Shown piece by piece: positions 42,242-50,031 of a DNA stretch of 64,000 nucleotides; position 1 is the first letter of the stretch, and each line of letters starts with the position of its first letter. This DNA comes from Mycolicibacterium sp. P1-18. GTDB taxonomy: Bacteria > Actinomycetota > Actinomycetes > Mycobacteriales > Mycobacteriaceae. The notes under the pieces were generated by a model, which did not search any database, had not been told where the DNA came from, and was given only the letters and a program-made list of their open reading frames with translations. The DNA lies in assembly GCF_008329535.1 (NCBI RefSeq), contig NZ_NPKR01000004.1, forward strand, positions 62,001 through 126,000, given 5' to 3'. The translations under genes and the position numbers were made by a program.

Positions 42242-42882
42242 GACGTCACCGTCCGTTGCCGCCACGGGGTGGCGAGTTTGTTGGCCCAGATGATCAGGCC
42301 GTCGAACACCACGGCCAGCACCACGCACAGCACGACACCGGTGACCAGAGGCGCGTAGAGCCGCAGCTGGAAGCCCTGGGTGAACAACGAGCCGAGTTGC
42401 GGAATCCCCAGCAGCGCAGCCATCGTCACGATGCTGACGTTGGACACCACCGCGACGCGCAGGCCCGCCGCGATGACGGGGACCGCGACGGGCAGTTCCA
42501 CCAGCAGCAGTCGTTGCCAGCTGCGGTAGCCCATCGCCTCGGCGGCGGCCACGGTGTCGTGGGGCACCGACGCGAGCCCGTCGGCGACCACGCGCACCAG
42601 CAGCGCCAGGGTGTAGAGCGTCAGTGCCACGACGATGTTGACGGGGTCGAGGATCTTGGTGCCCAGGATGGTCGGCAGGATGATGAACAGCGCCAACGAC
42701 GGAATGGTGTACAGCAGACCCGCGGTGCCGACGATGGCGGCGTACCCGCGCCCGGAACGGTGCGCCCACCATCCCAGGGGCAGCGCGAGCAGCAGTCCGA
42801 TGGCGGTGGGCACCAACGTCAGCCATACGTGACTGATGGTGAGGTCGACGATGCGGTCGAGGTTCGACGATATCCAGTTCAC
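42238..42882 (-). CDS. ABC transporter permease (OpuCD/ProW type)
   Basis: 214 aa, second permease of the importer. Helices such as LTLVPTAIGLLLALPLGWWAH and YTIPSLALFIILPTILG; coupling loop DTVAAAEAMGYRSWQRLLLVELPVAVPVIAAGLRVAVV. GTG starts and 4-bp overlaps with both neighbours. Two non-identical permeases indicate a heterodimeric OpuC-type channel. Confidence 0.92.
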   Translation of the reverse strand: MNWISSNLDRIVDLTISHVWLTLVPTAIGLLLALPLGWWAHRSGRGYAAIVGTAGLLYTIPSLALFIILPTILGTKILDPVNIVVALTLYTLALLVRVVADGLASVPHDTVAAAEAMGYRSWQRLLLVELPVAVPVIAAGLRVAVVSNVSIVTMAALLGIPQLGSLFTQGFQLRLYAPLVTGVVLCVVLAVVFDGLIIWANKLATPWRQRTVTS

Positions 42883-43994
42883 GCCGGAACCCCCGCGCTC
42901 CGGGCGTCCTTGGCCCGTCTGATCGCGTCGAGCACGTCGTGGTCGGTGGCGGTGCCGAGCAATGCGCCCGCCTCGTCCGTGACGACACACCGGCCGCTCG
43001 GGCTCGACAGCGCGGAGTTCAGCAGGTCGCGCAGCGGGTCACTCCGGCGGGCGGAGGTGGCGCTGAGGTTGACGTCGGCCTCGCCGACGTGGTCACCCCC
43101 CAGGTTGGCCGTGTCGACCCAGCCGATCGGCGCGTTGGCCGCGTCGACCACCAGGATCCATCTGTCATGCGACGCGGCGACCGTCGAGATCGCTTGTCCC
43201 ACCCGAATGGTGGGTTCGTCGGCGAGCGCCAGCAGGTCGTCGCACGTGTGGAAGCCCAGCGCGCGGTACCCGCGGGCGGATCCGACGAAGTCGGCGACGA
43301 AGGCGTCCTTGGGCGCGGCCAGCAGATCGGCGGGGGTGGCGGCCTGAGCCAGCGTCCCGCCCTGGCGCAGCACCACCACCTGGTCGCCCAGTTTGAGCGC
43401 CTCGTCGATGTCGTGGGTGACCATGACGATGGTCTTGGAGATGTCGGCTTGGAGGCGGAGGAATTCGTCCTGCAACTGGTTTCGCACGATCGGGTCGACG
43501 GCGCTGAACGGCTCGTCCATCAGAAGGAACGGCGGATCGGTGGCCAGGGCGCGAGCGACCCCCACGCGCTGCTGCTGACCGCCCGACAGCTGCCACGGAT
43601 ACCGTTGGGCGAACTTGGCGTCGAGACCGACGCGCTCGAGCAGTTCCATTGCCGCGGCACGGGTTTGCTTCTTGCCCCCGCCCAGCAGGCGGGGCAGGGC
43701 GGCGACGTTGTCGACGACCGTGCGGTGCGGGAACAGACCCGCGTTCTGGATGACGTAGCCGATTCTGCGGCGGAGGGCCACCCGATCCAGCGTCTGGGTG
43801 TCGACGCCGTCGAGTTCGATTGTCCCCGAGGTGGGTTCGATCAGGCGGTTGATCATCCGCATGGAGGTGGTCTTGCCGCAGCCCGACGGCCCCACCAAGA
43901 CCGTGATCTTGCCGTTGGGCGCCGTGACGTCGAGGCCGTCGACGGCGACGGTCCCGTCCGGGTACACCTTGGAGACGTTGTCGAACGTGATCAT
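42879..43994 (-). CDS. ABC transporter ATP-binding protein (OpuCA/ProV type)
   Basis: 371 aa. Walker A GPSGCGKTT (residues 35-43), Q-loop VIQNAGLFPHRTV, signature LSGGQQQRVGVARAL, Walker B FLLMDEPFSAVDP, H-loop VTHDIDEAL. The C-terminal ~120 residues hold CBS-like repeats (RWILVVDAANAPIGWVDTANLG; GRCVVTDEAGALLGTATDHDVL), which in OpuA sense ionic strength or nucleotides. ATG overlaps the iclR stop by 4 bp. Energises uptake of the ligand bound by the lipoprotein. Confidence 0.94.
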   Translation of the reverse strand: MITFDNVSKVYPDGTVAVDGLDVTAPNGKITVLVGPSGCGKTTSMRMINRLIEPTSGTIELDGVDTQTLDRVALRRRIGYVIQNAGLFPHRTVVDNVAALPRLLGGGKKQTRAAAMELLERVGLDAKFAQRYPWQLSGGQQQRVGVARALATDPPFLLMDEPFSAVDPIVRNQLQDEFLRLQADISKTIVMVTHDIDEALKLGDQVVVLRQGGTLAQAATPADLLAAPKDAFVADFVGSARGYRALGFHTCDDLLALADEPTIRVGQAISTVAASHDRWILVVDAANAPIGWVDTANLGGDHVGEADVNLSATSARRSDPLRDLLNSALSSPSGRCVVTDEAGALLGTATDHDVLDAIRRAKDARSAGVPA

Positions 43995-44671
43995 GACGAT
44001 CCTTCTGGGGTGCGTGCTTCGGTGGGACTGCTCAGACGGGCGGACACGTCCGCCGCGGCCGCGATCAACATCCGACCGTACTGCGTCGTCTGATCTGAGC
44101 TGACCCGATAGCTCGGAATGACCAGGCTCAGCGCCGCGACGATTCTGGCCTGCGAGTACACCGGGCAGGCGATCGCGGTGACGTCGCTCTCGACGCCGCG
44201 TTCGACGATGGCGTAACCGTCGGCGGACACCTTGCCCCGCAGGGCGTGTCCCGCCGCCGAGACGTCCAGCGGGACGGTGCGTCCGACCCAGCTGGCGTGA
44301 CGGACCGAATGCGTGCCCTCGACGATGTTGATGTACACCGCTGTCGCGGCGTGCCCCACGACGCTGAGGTACACCGACTCGCCGGTCTGGGTGGCGAGCT
44401 CGTCCATGGCGGGCCCGGCGAGGTCGACCAGCGATTCGTCGCTGAGCGCCTGAGCGCCGAGTTGGATGATCCGGCTGCCCGGCCGGTAGGTGCCGGACTC
44501 GTCCTTGCGGACGAATCCCGTGGTCTCCAGGGTGCGCAGCAAGCGCAGAGCCGTGCTCGGGGCCAGCTCACAGTCCCGCGCGGTGTCCGCGAGATTCGCG
44601 CCGCCGCGGTCACAGACGCTCGCCAGCAGGGCCAGCGCCCGCTCGACGGTCCGGGTTGCTTGATCGGCCAC
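43991..44671 (-). CDS. IclR-family transcriptional regulator
   Basis: 226 aa. Winged HTH in residues 1-65 (QATRTVERALALLASVCDRGGANLADTARDCELAPSTALRLLRTLETTGFVRKD) and IclR effector domain with the GAF-like fold (YLSVVGHAATAVYINIVEG, CPVYSQARIVAALSLVIPSYR). GTG start with AGGAGG 4 nt upstream. It heads the nine-gene transporter/hut operon and faces the lyase gene. It replaces the GntR-type HutC seen in other hut systems. A perfect dyad at 44750-44768 is its likely operator; the inducer may be urocanate or the imported substrate. Confidence 0.92.
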   Translation of the reverse strand: MADQATRTVERALALLASVCDRGGANLADTARDCELAPSTALRLLRTLETTGFVRKDESGTYRPGSRIIQLGAQALSDESLVDLAGPAMDELATQTGESVYLSVVGHAATAVYINIVEGTHSVRHASWVGRTVPLDVSAAGHALRGKVSADGYAIVERGVESDVTAIACPVYSQARIVAALSLVIPSYRVSSDQTTQYGRMLIAAAADVSARLSSPTEARTPEGSS

Positions 44672-44749
44672 GTGACCTCCTCTCGGCACGAACGGTAGGA
44701 CGGGCAGGTTTCCTCGGACCGCCCCTCTGTTGCCACTACGTAAAATCTC

Positions 44750-44768
44750 GATTCCATCTGGTGGAATC
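44750..44768. promoter_or_regulatory. Palindromic IclR operator candidate in the divergent hut promoter
   Basis: GATTCCA-TCTGG-TGGAATC, perfect 7-bp arms, in the 159-bp gap between iclR and the HutH-like gene. TTCCA/TGGAA arms resemble known IclR boxes. TAAAAT at 44741-44746 could be the -10 of the lyase gene, putting the dyad on the transcription start, where it would repress. It is centrally placed to control both directions. Confidence 0.6.
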
Positions 44769-44830
44769 ACCGGCCTTCGGCGATGATAGGCCCGCCGGGC
44801 GTCCATGGTGCAAGAACGAGGAGATCCTTG

Positions 44831-46282
44831 ATGATCGAGCTGAGCGGGACGATGACCGTCGGCGACGTGGTGGCACTGGCCGACGGTCGCGACGCCGTCT
44901 CACTTCCCTCGACCGTCGTCGACGCCGTCGACGACCTGCACGACCGGGCCGCCGACCTGAGCACCCGCTATGCCACCTACGGCCGCACCACCGGCGTGGG
45001 GGCCAATCGGATCGCCGCGATCCCGCCCGACGACCAGGATTACGGCATGCGACTGCTCCGCAGCCACTCGGTGGACGCGGGCGACCCGCTCAGCGCGAGG
45101 ACGGTGCGGTCGATGCTGGCCGTCCGTCTGATCCAATTGTGCGTTCCCGGTGCGGGTTTGGACCCCGCGATTCTCACCGGCCTCGAGCGGATGCTCAACG
45201 AGAACGCCCTGCCCGAGGTGCGGCAGTACGCGTCCATCGGCACCGGCGACCTCGCGGCGCTCGCCGGAACGGCGCTGACCCTCATCGGCGAACGACCCGC
45301 CACCGCCGAGCTGACCCCCATGCCCCCGTGGGGCGCCGACAGCGCGTTGCCGTTCATGAGCAGCAGCGCGCTGACGGTGGGCCGCAGCTGCCTGGCGGTC
45401 GACGAGCTGAACCGTCTCGAACGGGCCTCGAGCGTCATCTACATGCTGAGCTTCCTTGCCCTGGAGGGCAATCCGTCGGCGTTCTCGACCGTCGCCGCGC
45501 GGGCGGCCGCCGCGCCGCAGGTCGACACCGTCGCCACCCGGCTACGGACGCTGTTCGCCGATCACGCCGCGCTGGACCATCCACCCGCCCGCATCCAGGA
45601 TCCCTACGGCCTGAGGGTCTACCCGGTGGCCCACGCCAGCGTCGTCGCGTCGCTGGATTCGCTCGTCGCGCAGCTCGAGCGCACCATGAACACCGCGCAG
45701 GAGAACCCCCTCTTCGACGTCGACGGCGACCAGGTGATCCACCACGGCGCGTTCTACCAGGCGGCGCTGTCCCTCGAACTCGACGGAGCCACCCTGGCCC
45801 TCGCCCTGACCGCCCCCATCACCCATTCCCGGATCCGCATGCTCAACGATCCGGAGACCAACGGCGGCAACGCCTTTCTCGCCGCCGACGCGCACGGCTC
45901 ATCGGGGCTGATGATGGTGGAGTACGTCGCGGCCGGGGCGATCGCCGAGATCCGCAACGCCGCGCAGCCCGCCTCGGTTGGGACACTGGTGCTCTCGCGC
46001 GGCGCCGAGGAGGACGCCACCTTCGCCTCGCAGGGCATCCTTCAACTGGAGCGCTCCGTCGCCGCCTACCGCGTACTGCTGTGCTGCGAACTGGTCGGCG
46101 CGGTGCGGATGCTGCGCCAACGCGGGGTCGCCGACCGTTTCGGCGGGGTGCTCGGTCGCGCGCTGGCGCTCGCGGCGGACCTGCCCCGCGACGACGAAGA
46201 CCGCGACCTGCGTGGGGATCTCGCGGCCGCGGAGGGTCTTCTCGACGAACTGGGACGGTTGATCCCGGCCGTGCCGCGCTAG
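44831..46282 (+). CDS. HutH-like aromatic amino acid lyase lacking the MIO-forming triad
   Basis: 483 aa, all-alpha lyase family of histidine ammonia-lyase. Conserved: Tyr in YGRTTGVG (50-57), NALPEV before the active-site loop, RIQDPYGLRVYPVAHASV, QENPLFDV. In true HutH the loop reads GSVGASGDLAPL and Ala-Ser-Gly cyclises to MIO. Here it reads ASIGTGDLAAL (134-144): one residue shorter, with Thr138-Gly139 and no serine to dehydrate. The NGTQ segment that contacts MIO is replaced by MSSSALT, and GGNFHG by HGAFYQ. A MIO-less family member, ergothionase, eliminates trimethylamine from ergothioneine. With a betaine importer, hercynine or ergothioneine is a likely substrate. ATG with AGGAG 8 nt upstream. 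Confidence 0.85.
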   Translation: MIELSGTMTVGDVVALADGRDAVSLPSTVVDAVDDLHDRAADLSTRYATYGRTTGVGANRIAAIPPDDQDYGMRLLRSHSVDAGDPLSARTVRSMLAVRLIQLCVPGAGLDPAILTGLERMLNENALPEVRQYASIGTGDLAALAGTALTLIGERPATAELTPMPPWGADSALPFMSSSALTVGRSCLAVDELNRLERASSVIYMLSFLALEGNPSAFSTVAARAAAAPQVDTVATRLRTLFADHAALDHPPARIQDPYGLRVYPVAHASVVASLDSLVAQLERTMNTAQENPLFDVDGDQVIHHGAFYQAALSLELDGATLALALTAPITHSRIRMLNDPETNGGNAFLAADAHGSSGLMMVEYVAAGAIAEIRNAAQPASVGTLVLSRGAEEDATFASQGILQLERSVAAYRVLLCCELVGAVRMLRQRGVADRFGGVLGRALALAADLPRDDEDRDLRGDLAAAEGLLDELGRLIPAVPR

Positions 46283-46572
46283 CTGGTGCCCAGCGGGTCG
46301 ATGGTCAGCGCGATGTAGGCCAGCGCCGCGCTGACCGTGGCGGTGGTGGCTATGTCGACGGTTCGCGAGCGCACCACCAACAGACCCGCCCGGTCCTCGG
46401 TCAACGCCAGCCGCATCGCCGCCGCGACGCCGACGCCGATGGCCAGCACCAGGGCACCACGCCGCCAGTACCCCGCCACCACCAGACCGAACGCGGCGAG
46501 CAGGAACAGCCCGACCGTGAGGATGGGCCACTGTGCCGTGAAGACCCGGTGGGCCAATCCCCGTGCGGTCAC
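46279..46572 (-). CDS. DUF3017 small membrane protein
   Basis: 97 aa with three hydrophobic helices ([55 protein letters not shown]). Family of unknown function that accompanies folD in mycobacteria (Rv3355c position). Overlaps folD by 4 bp, so it is co-translated. Ends tail to tail with the HutH-like gene on a shared CTAG. Confidence 0.88.
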   Translation of the reverse strand: MTARGLAHRVFTAQWPILTVGLFLLAAFGLVVAGYWRRGALVLAIGVGVAAAMRLALTEDRAGLLVVRSRTVDIATTATVSAALAYIALTIDPLGTS

Positions 46573-47423
46573 CCTACTTTCGCCTCGTCGAGCTCGACCA
46601 CGTTGGTGAGCAGGAACGCCCGCGTCAGGGGGCCGACGCCACCCGGATTGGGCGACACGTGACCCGCGACGTCCCAGACGCCCGGGTGGACGTCCCCGAC
46701 GAGCGCGCCCGCCGCGTCGCGGCTCACCCCGACGTCGACGACCGCGGCGCCCGGCTTCACCATGTCCGGGGTCAGCATGTGCGGCACGCCCACGGCGGCG
46801 ATGATGACGTCGGCCTGCCGGGTCAGGGCGGCCAAGTCACGGGTTCCCGTGTGACACAACGTCACCGTGGCGTTCTCCGACCGGCGCGTCAGCAACAGCC
46901 CCATGGGCCGGCCCACCGTCACGCCGCGTCCGACGACCACCACGTGCGCGCCGGCGATCGGCACCTCGAACCGGCGAAGCAGGTGCACGATGCCGCGCGG
47001 CGTGCACGGCAGCGGGGCCGCCTCGTTGAGCACCAGGCGTCCCAGGTTGGTCGGATGCAAGCCGTCGGCGTCCTTGGCGGGGTCGATGCGCTCCAAGGCC
47101 GCGTTCTCGTCGAGGTGCTTCGGCAACGGCAGCTGCACGATGTAACCGGTGCAGTCGGGGTTGGCGTTCAGCTCGTCGATGGTGGCGTCGAGCGTCTCCT
47201 GGCTGACGTCACCGGGCAGATCGCGCCGGATCGAGTTGATGCCCACCTTGGCGCAGTCCGCGTGCTTGCCGCGCACGTAGGCCTGGGAGCCGGGATCGTC
47301 GCCGACGAGCACGGTGCCCAGCCCGGGCGTGCGGCCCGCGGCGGTGAGCGCCGCGACTCTCTGCTTGAGGTCGACGAAGATCTCGTCGCGCGTCGCCTTG
47401 CCGTCCAACGTCATCGCAGCCAC
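46569..47423 (-). CDS. folD: Methylenetetrahydrofolate dehydrogenase / cyclohydrolase
   Basis: 284 aa bifunctional enzyme interconverting 5,10-methylene-, methenyl- and 10-formyl-tetrahydrofolate with NADP. Active-site YVRGKHADC (Lys53), [20 protein letters not shown] loop [20 protein letters not shown], and [14 protein letters not shown] start gives the same N-terminal length as Rv3356c. Monocistronic apart from the overlapping DUF3017 gene. Confidence 0.96.
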   Translation of the reverse strand: MAAMTLDGKATRDEIFVDLKQRVAALTAAGRTPGLGTVLVGDDPGSQAYVRGKHADCAKVGINSIRRDLPGDVSQETLDATIDELNANPDCTGYIVQLPLPKHLDENAALERIDPAKDADGLHPTNLGRLVLNEAAPLPCTPRGIVHLLRRFEVPIAGAHVVVVGRGVTVGRPMGLLLTRRSENATVTLCHTGTRDLAALTRQADVIIAAVGVPHMLTPDMVKPGAAVVDVGVSRDAAGALVGDVHPGVWDVAGHVSPNPGGVGPLTRAFLLTNVVELDEAKVG

Positions 47424-47495
47424 GGGCCCATTCTGACACCAGCCCTCGTGAACCCCTCATTGACACTGCGCCGCGCGCCGTGGTCAGCTGCCAAA

Positions 47496-48704
47496 ATGGA
47501 CACTCCGCCCAAAGTGTTCACCGACGTGTTTGGCGAGGCCAAGCTCGGTCCGGTGACCCTGCGCAACCGCATCATCAAGGCGGCCACCTTCGAGGCGTCG
47601 ACCCCCGATGCGCTGGTCACCGACGACCTCATCCGCTACCACCGGCTGCCCGCGGCCGGCGGCATCGGCATGACGACCGTCGCCTACTGCGCGGTGTCCC
47701 CCGGCGGGCGGACGGACGGCTGGCAGTTGTGGATGCGGCCGGAGGCCGTTCCCGGACTGCGCCGCCTCACCGACGCGATCCACGCCGAGGGCGCGGCCAT
47801 CAGCGCCCAGATCGGGCATGCCGGCCCCGTCGCCAACGCCCGGACCAACGGCGCCCCGGCGTTCGCCCCGGTGCGCTTCTTCAACCCGCTGTCGATGCGC
47901 TTCGCCAAGAAGGCCACCAGCGCCGACCTCGACGACATCACCGCCGCCCATGCCAACGCCGCCCGCCTGGCCGTCGAATCCGGCTTCGACGCCGTCGAGG
48001 TGCATCTGGGCCACAACTATCTGGCGAGCTCGTTCCTCAGCCCACTGATCAACCGTCGCACCGACGAGTTCGGCGGCTCGCTGGCCAACCGCGCCAAGGT
48101 GGCCCGCGGACTGGTGCGGGCCGTGCGGCAGGCCGTCGGCGACCGGATCGCGGTGACGGCCAAGCTCAACATGTCCGACGGCGTGCGGGGCGGCATCTCG
48201 CTGGAGGAGTCCCTGCAGACGGCGGTGTGGTTGCAGGAGGACGGTGGACTCGACGCCCTGGAACTCACCGCGGGCAGCTCGCTGCTCAACCCGCTCTACC
48301 TGTTTCGCGGCGACGCCCCGATCAAGGAATTCGCGAACGCCTTCACGCCGCCGTTGCGCTGGGGCATCCGGATGTCGGGCAAGAAGTTCCTGCGCGAGTA
48401 CCCGTACCGCGAGGCCTATCTGATGGACCAGGCCAAGCAGTTCCGCGCCGAACTCGACATGCCGCTGATCCTGTTGGGCGGCATCACCAATCGCGAGACG
48501 ATGGACCTGGCGATGGCGGAGGGTTTCGACTTCGTGGCGATGGGGCGAGCCGTCCTCGCCGAACCCGACCTGGTCAACCGCATCAAGGCCGACGGCGCCG
48601 CGCACTCCGTGCGGTCACTGTGCACCCACTGCAACAAGTGCATGGCGACCATCTACAGCCAGACCCACTGCGTCGTGACGGGCGCCCCGACCGCCACGGT
48701 CTAG
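47496..48704 (+). CDS. Old Yellow Enzyme-family FMN oxidoreductase with C-terminal Cys cluster motif
   Basis: 402 aa TIM barrel. FMN/active-site features: NRIIKAATFEAST, QIGHAGPVAN, VEVHLGHNYLASSFLSPLINRRTDEFGGSLANR, GGITNRETMDLAMAEGFDFVAMGRAVLAEPDLVN. Near the end LCTHCNKCMATIYSQTHC carries four cysteines (C-x2-C-x2-C-x9-C), similar to but spaced differently from the 4Fe-4S ligands of 2,4-dienoyl-CoA reductase. The second (FAD/NADPH) domain of those enzymes is missing, so electrons must come from a partner or directly from NAD(P)H. Position matches Rv3359. ATG chosen at MDTPPKVF. Confidence 0.85.
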   Translation: MDTPPKVFTDVFGEAKLGPVTLRNRIIKAATFEASTPDALVTDDLIRYHRLPAAGGIGMTTVAYCAVSPGGRTDGWQLWMRPEAVPGLRRLTDAIHAEGAAISAQIGHAGPVANARTNGAPAFAPVRFFNPLSMRFAKKATSADLDDITAAHANAARLAVESGFDAVEVHLGHNYLASSFLSPLINRRTDEFGGSLANRAKVARGLVRAVRQAVGDRIAVTAKLNMSDGVRGGISLEESLQTAVWLQEDGGLDALELTAGSSLLNPLYLFRGDAPIKEFANAFTPPLRWGIRMSGKKFLREYPYREAYLMDQAKQFRAELDMPLILLGGITNRETMDLAMAEGFDFVAMGRAVLAEPDLVNRIKADGAAHSVRSLCTHCNKCMATIYSQTHCVVTGAPTATV

Positions 48705-49249
48705 CGGGCGCCGACCTCTGCAGGCAACGGCGGCGGAAGCGGAGTCGAGGGCGTGGTGGTCTCGGGGATCGCACTCGACTGCGTCGGGCTGGTCGACGTC
48801 TTCGGCGCCGACGACGATCCCGACGTCGAACTGGGCGCCGACCCGTGGAAGTCGACCATCGACTCGCTCCGGATCTGCGTGCTGCCGTTGCCGATGGTCA
48901 ACGCATCCGAGGTGACGGTGTAGGTGATGCCGTCGTTCTCGGCGACGTACCCGCGATCGGTCGAGGTGGCCGCGAGAATCAGCCGGGCGCCGTCGGTGAC
49001 GCGCACCCCCCGGTATTGAAGCTGGCCCGAGGACTCGTCCTTGCAGATCGCCACCCGGGAGGTCGACGTGTACCCGTAGGCGACCGCGGTGCTCGGCGCC
49101 GCGCACCGCGCGGTGGAGTCGACGAACCCGCGGGGATCGGTCGGCGGGGGCGCCGCGGCACTCGTCGCCGTCGTGGCGGACAGGGCGACCACGATCGCTC
49201 CCAGCGCCACTCCCACGAGCCCTAACCGATGTGTCCGTCGACGGTTCAC
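48701..49249 (-). CDS. Secreted protein of unknown function, paralogue of the next gene
   Basis: 182 aa from a GTG (VNRRRTHRLG). Signal peptide HRLGLVGVALGAIVVALSATTATSAAA, then a ~110-residue domain with the pattern DPRGFVDSTARC...VAICKDE...YRGVRVTDGARLIL...GITYTVTSDALTI...SESMVDF, and a Ser/Thr/Pro-rich tail (STSPTQSSAIPETTTPSTPLPPPLP). The upstream gene at 49341 has the same domain. Two cysteines may form a disulfide. Its stop overlaps the OYE gene stop on CTAG. No function known to me. Confidence 0.75.
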   Translation of the reverse strand: MNRRRTHRLGLVGVALGAIVVALSATTATSAAAPPPTDPRGFVDSTARCAAPSTAVAYGYTSTSRVAICKDESSGQLQYRGVRVTDGARLILAATSTDRGYVAENDGITYTVTSDALTIGNGSTQIRSESMVDFHGSAPSSTSGSSSAPKTSTSPTQSSAIPETTTPSTPLPPPLPAEVGAR

Positions 49250-49340
49250 GCCCTCGCCCTCCGCTCGTGTTCGTCTCACCCGTCCCATCGTCGCACCGAA
49301 GTGGACTGTCGGGGCGGCACGACGGGAGCGCGTCGCGAGA

Positions 49341-49829
49341 TCAGCGGATCTGGCGGCTGGCCGTCTGCTGCGCGACCACCGTGGGCACGCGGTAGTCGAC
49401 GAACTCGGCCATCGGCTCGTCGCGCAGCACCCGAAGTCCGGCCGTCAGAAGGAGTTTGCGCTGCGACACGGTGTAGTCGACGGCATCGGAGCGGGCCCCG
49501 AAACAGCCGTTGGACATCGGCCTGGCGGGCAGGACGAGGACCGCCTGGTCGCTGAGCCGCACACCGCGATACTCGTAGTGCCCACGGCCGTCGGTGCAGA
49601 TCGACACCAGGGACAGCGCCGTCCGACCGGATACGACGGCCGTCCGGTCGGGGCCGCATCTGGTGGCCGGATCGACCTGGCCCCGACTGTCCGCCGACAC
49701 GCTCGGCGGGGTGGCGGCGGCCTGCGGCAACGTCGTCACCGTAGCTATCAGGAGGGCCGAGGCTCCGGCGACCAGAAGGGCGGCAACGCACTTGCGCATC
49801 CGAGCCCACGCCACCCTCGTCACCGACAT
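49341..49829 (-). CDS. Secreted protein of unknown function, tandem paralogue
   Basis: 162 aa. N-terminal signal (RMRKCVAALLVAGASALLIATVTTLPQAAA) and the shared domain: DSRGQVDPATRC, SLVSICTDGRGHYEYRGVRLSDQAVLVLPAR, AVDYTVSQRKLLLTAGLRVLRDEPMAEF. No Pro-rich tail. It has two further cysteines relative to its neighbour. The start may be 49829 or the ATG at 49799 (MRKCVAAL). A tandem duplication next to the FHA-ABC exporter. Confidence 0.72.
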   Translation of the reverse strand: MSVTRVAWARMRKCVAALLVAGASALLIATVTTLPQAAATPPSVSADSRGQVDPATRCGPDRTAVVSGRTALSLVSICTDGRGHYEYRGVRLSDQAVLVLPARPMSNGCFGARSDAVDYTVSQRKLLLTAGLRVLRDEPMAEFVDYRVPTVVAQQTASRQIR

Positions 49830-50031
49830 TCCTCTACAACAGCACGCGAAGTGCCACATCCCTAGGTCGCCGGGCATACCTCCGCCGAATCGTCATCCAC
49901 CCGAGACCTGGTTGCGCAACCGCACTCCGGCGACGTTCACGGCGGCAGCCGGATTTGCCATGCAACGGCGGCGCGCGCGGGCGCCGGGACCAACCTCGCT
50001 GGCGAGGTCGATACCGATACAGTTGGTCCCG

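Noticed and set aside
44831..46282. Labelling the lyase gene simply as hutH (histidine ammonia-lyase)
   Set aside because: Family and hut context fit, but the MIO triad is absent, so the ordinary function is not supported and the symbol was withheld.
35104..46282. Prophage, integrative element or CRISPR-type defence island
   Set aside because: No integrase, att-like repeats, phage genes or spacer arrays; all genes are metabolic or transport.
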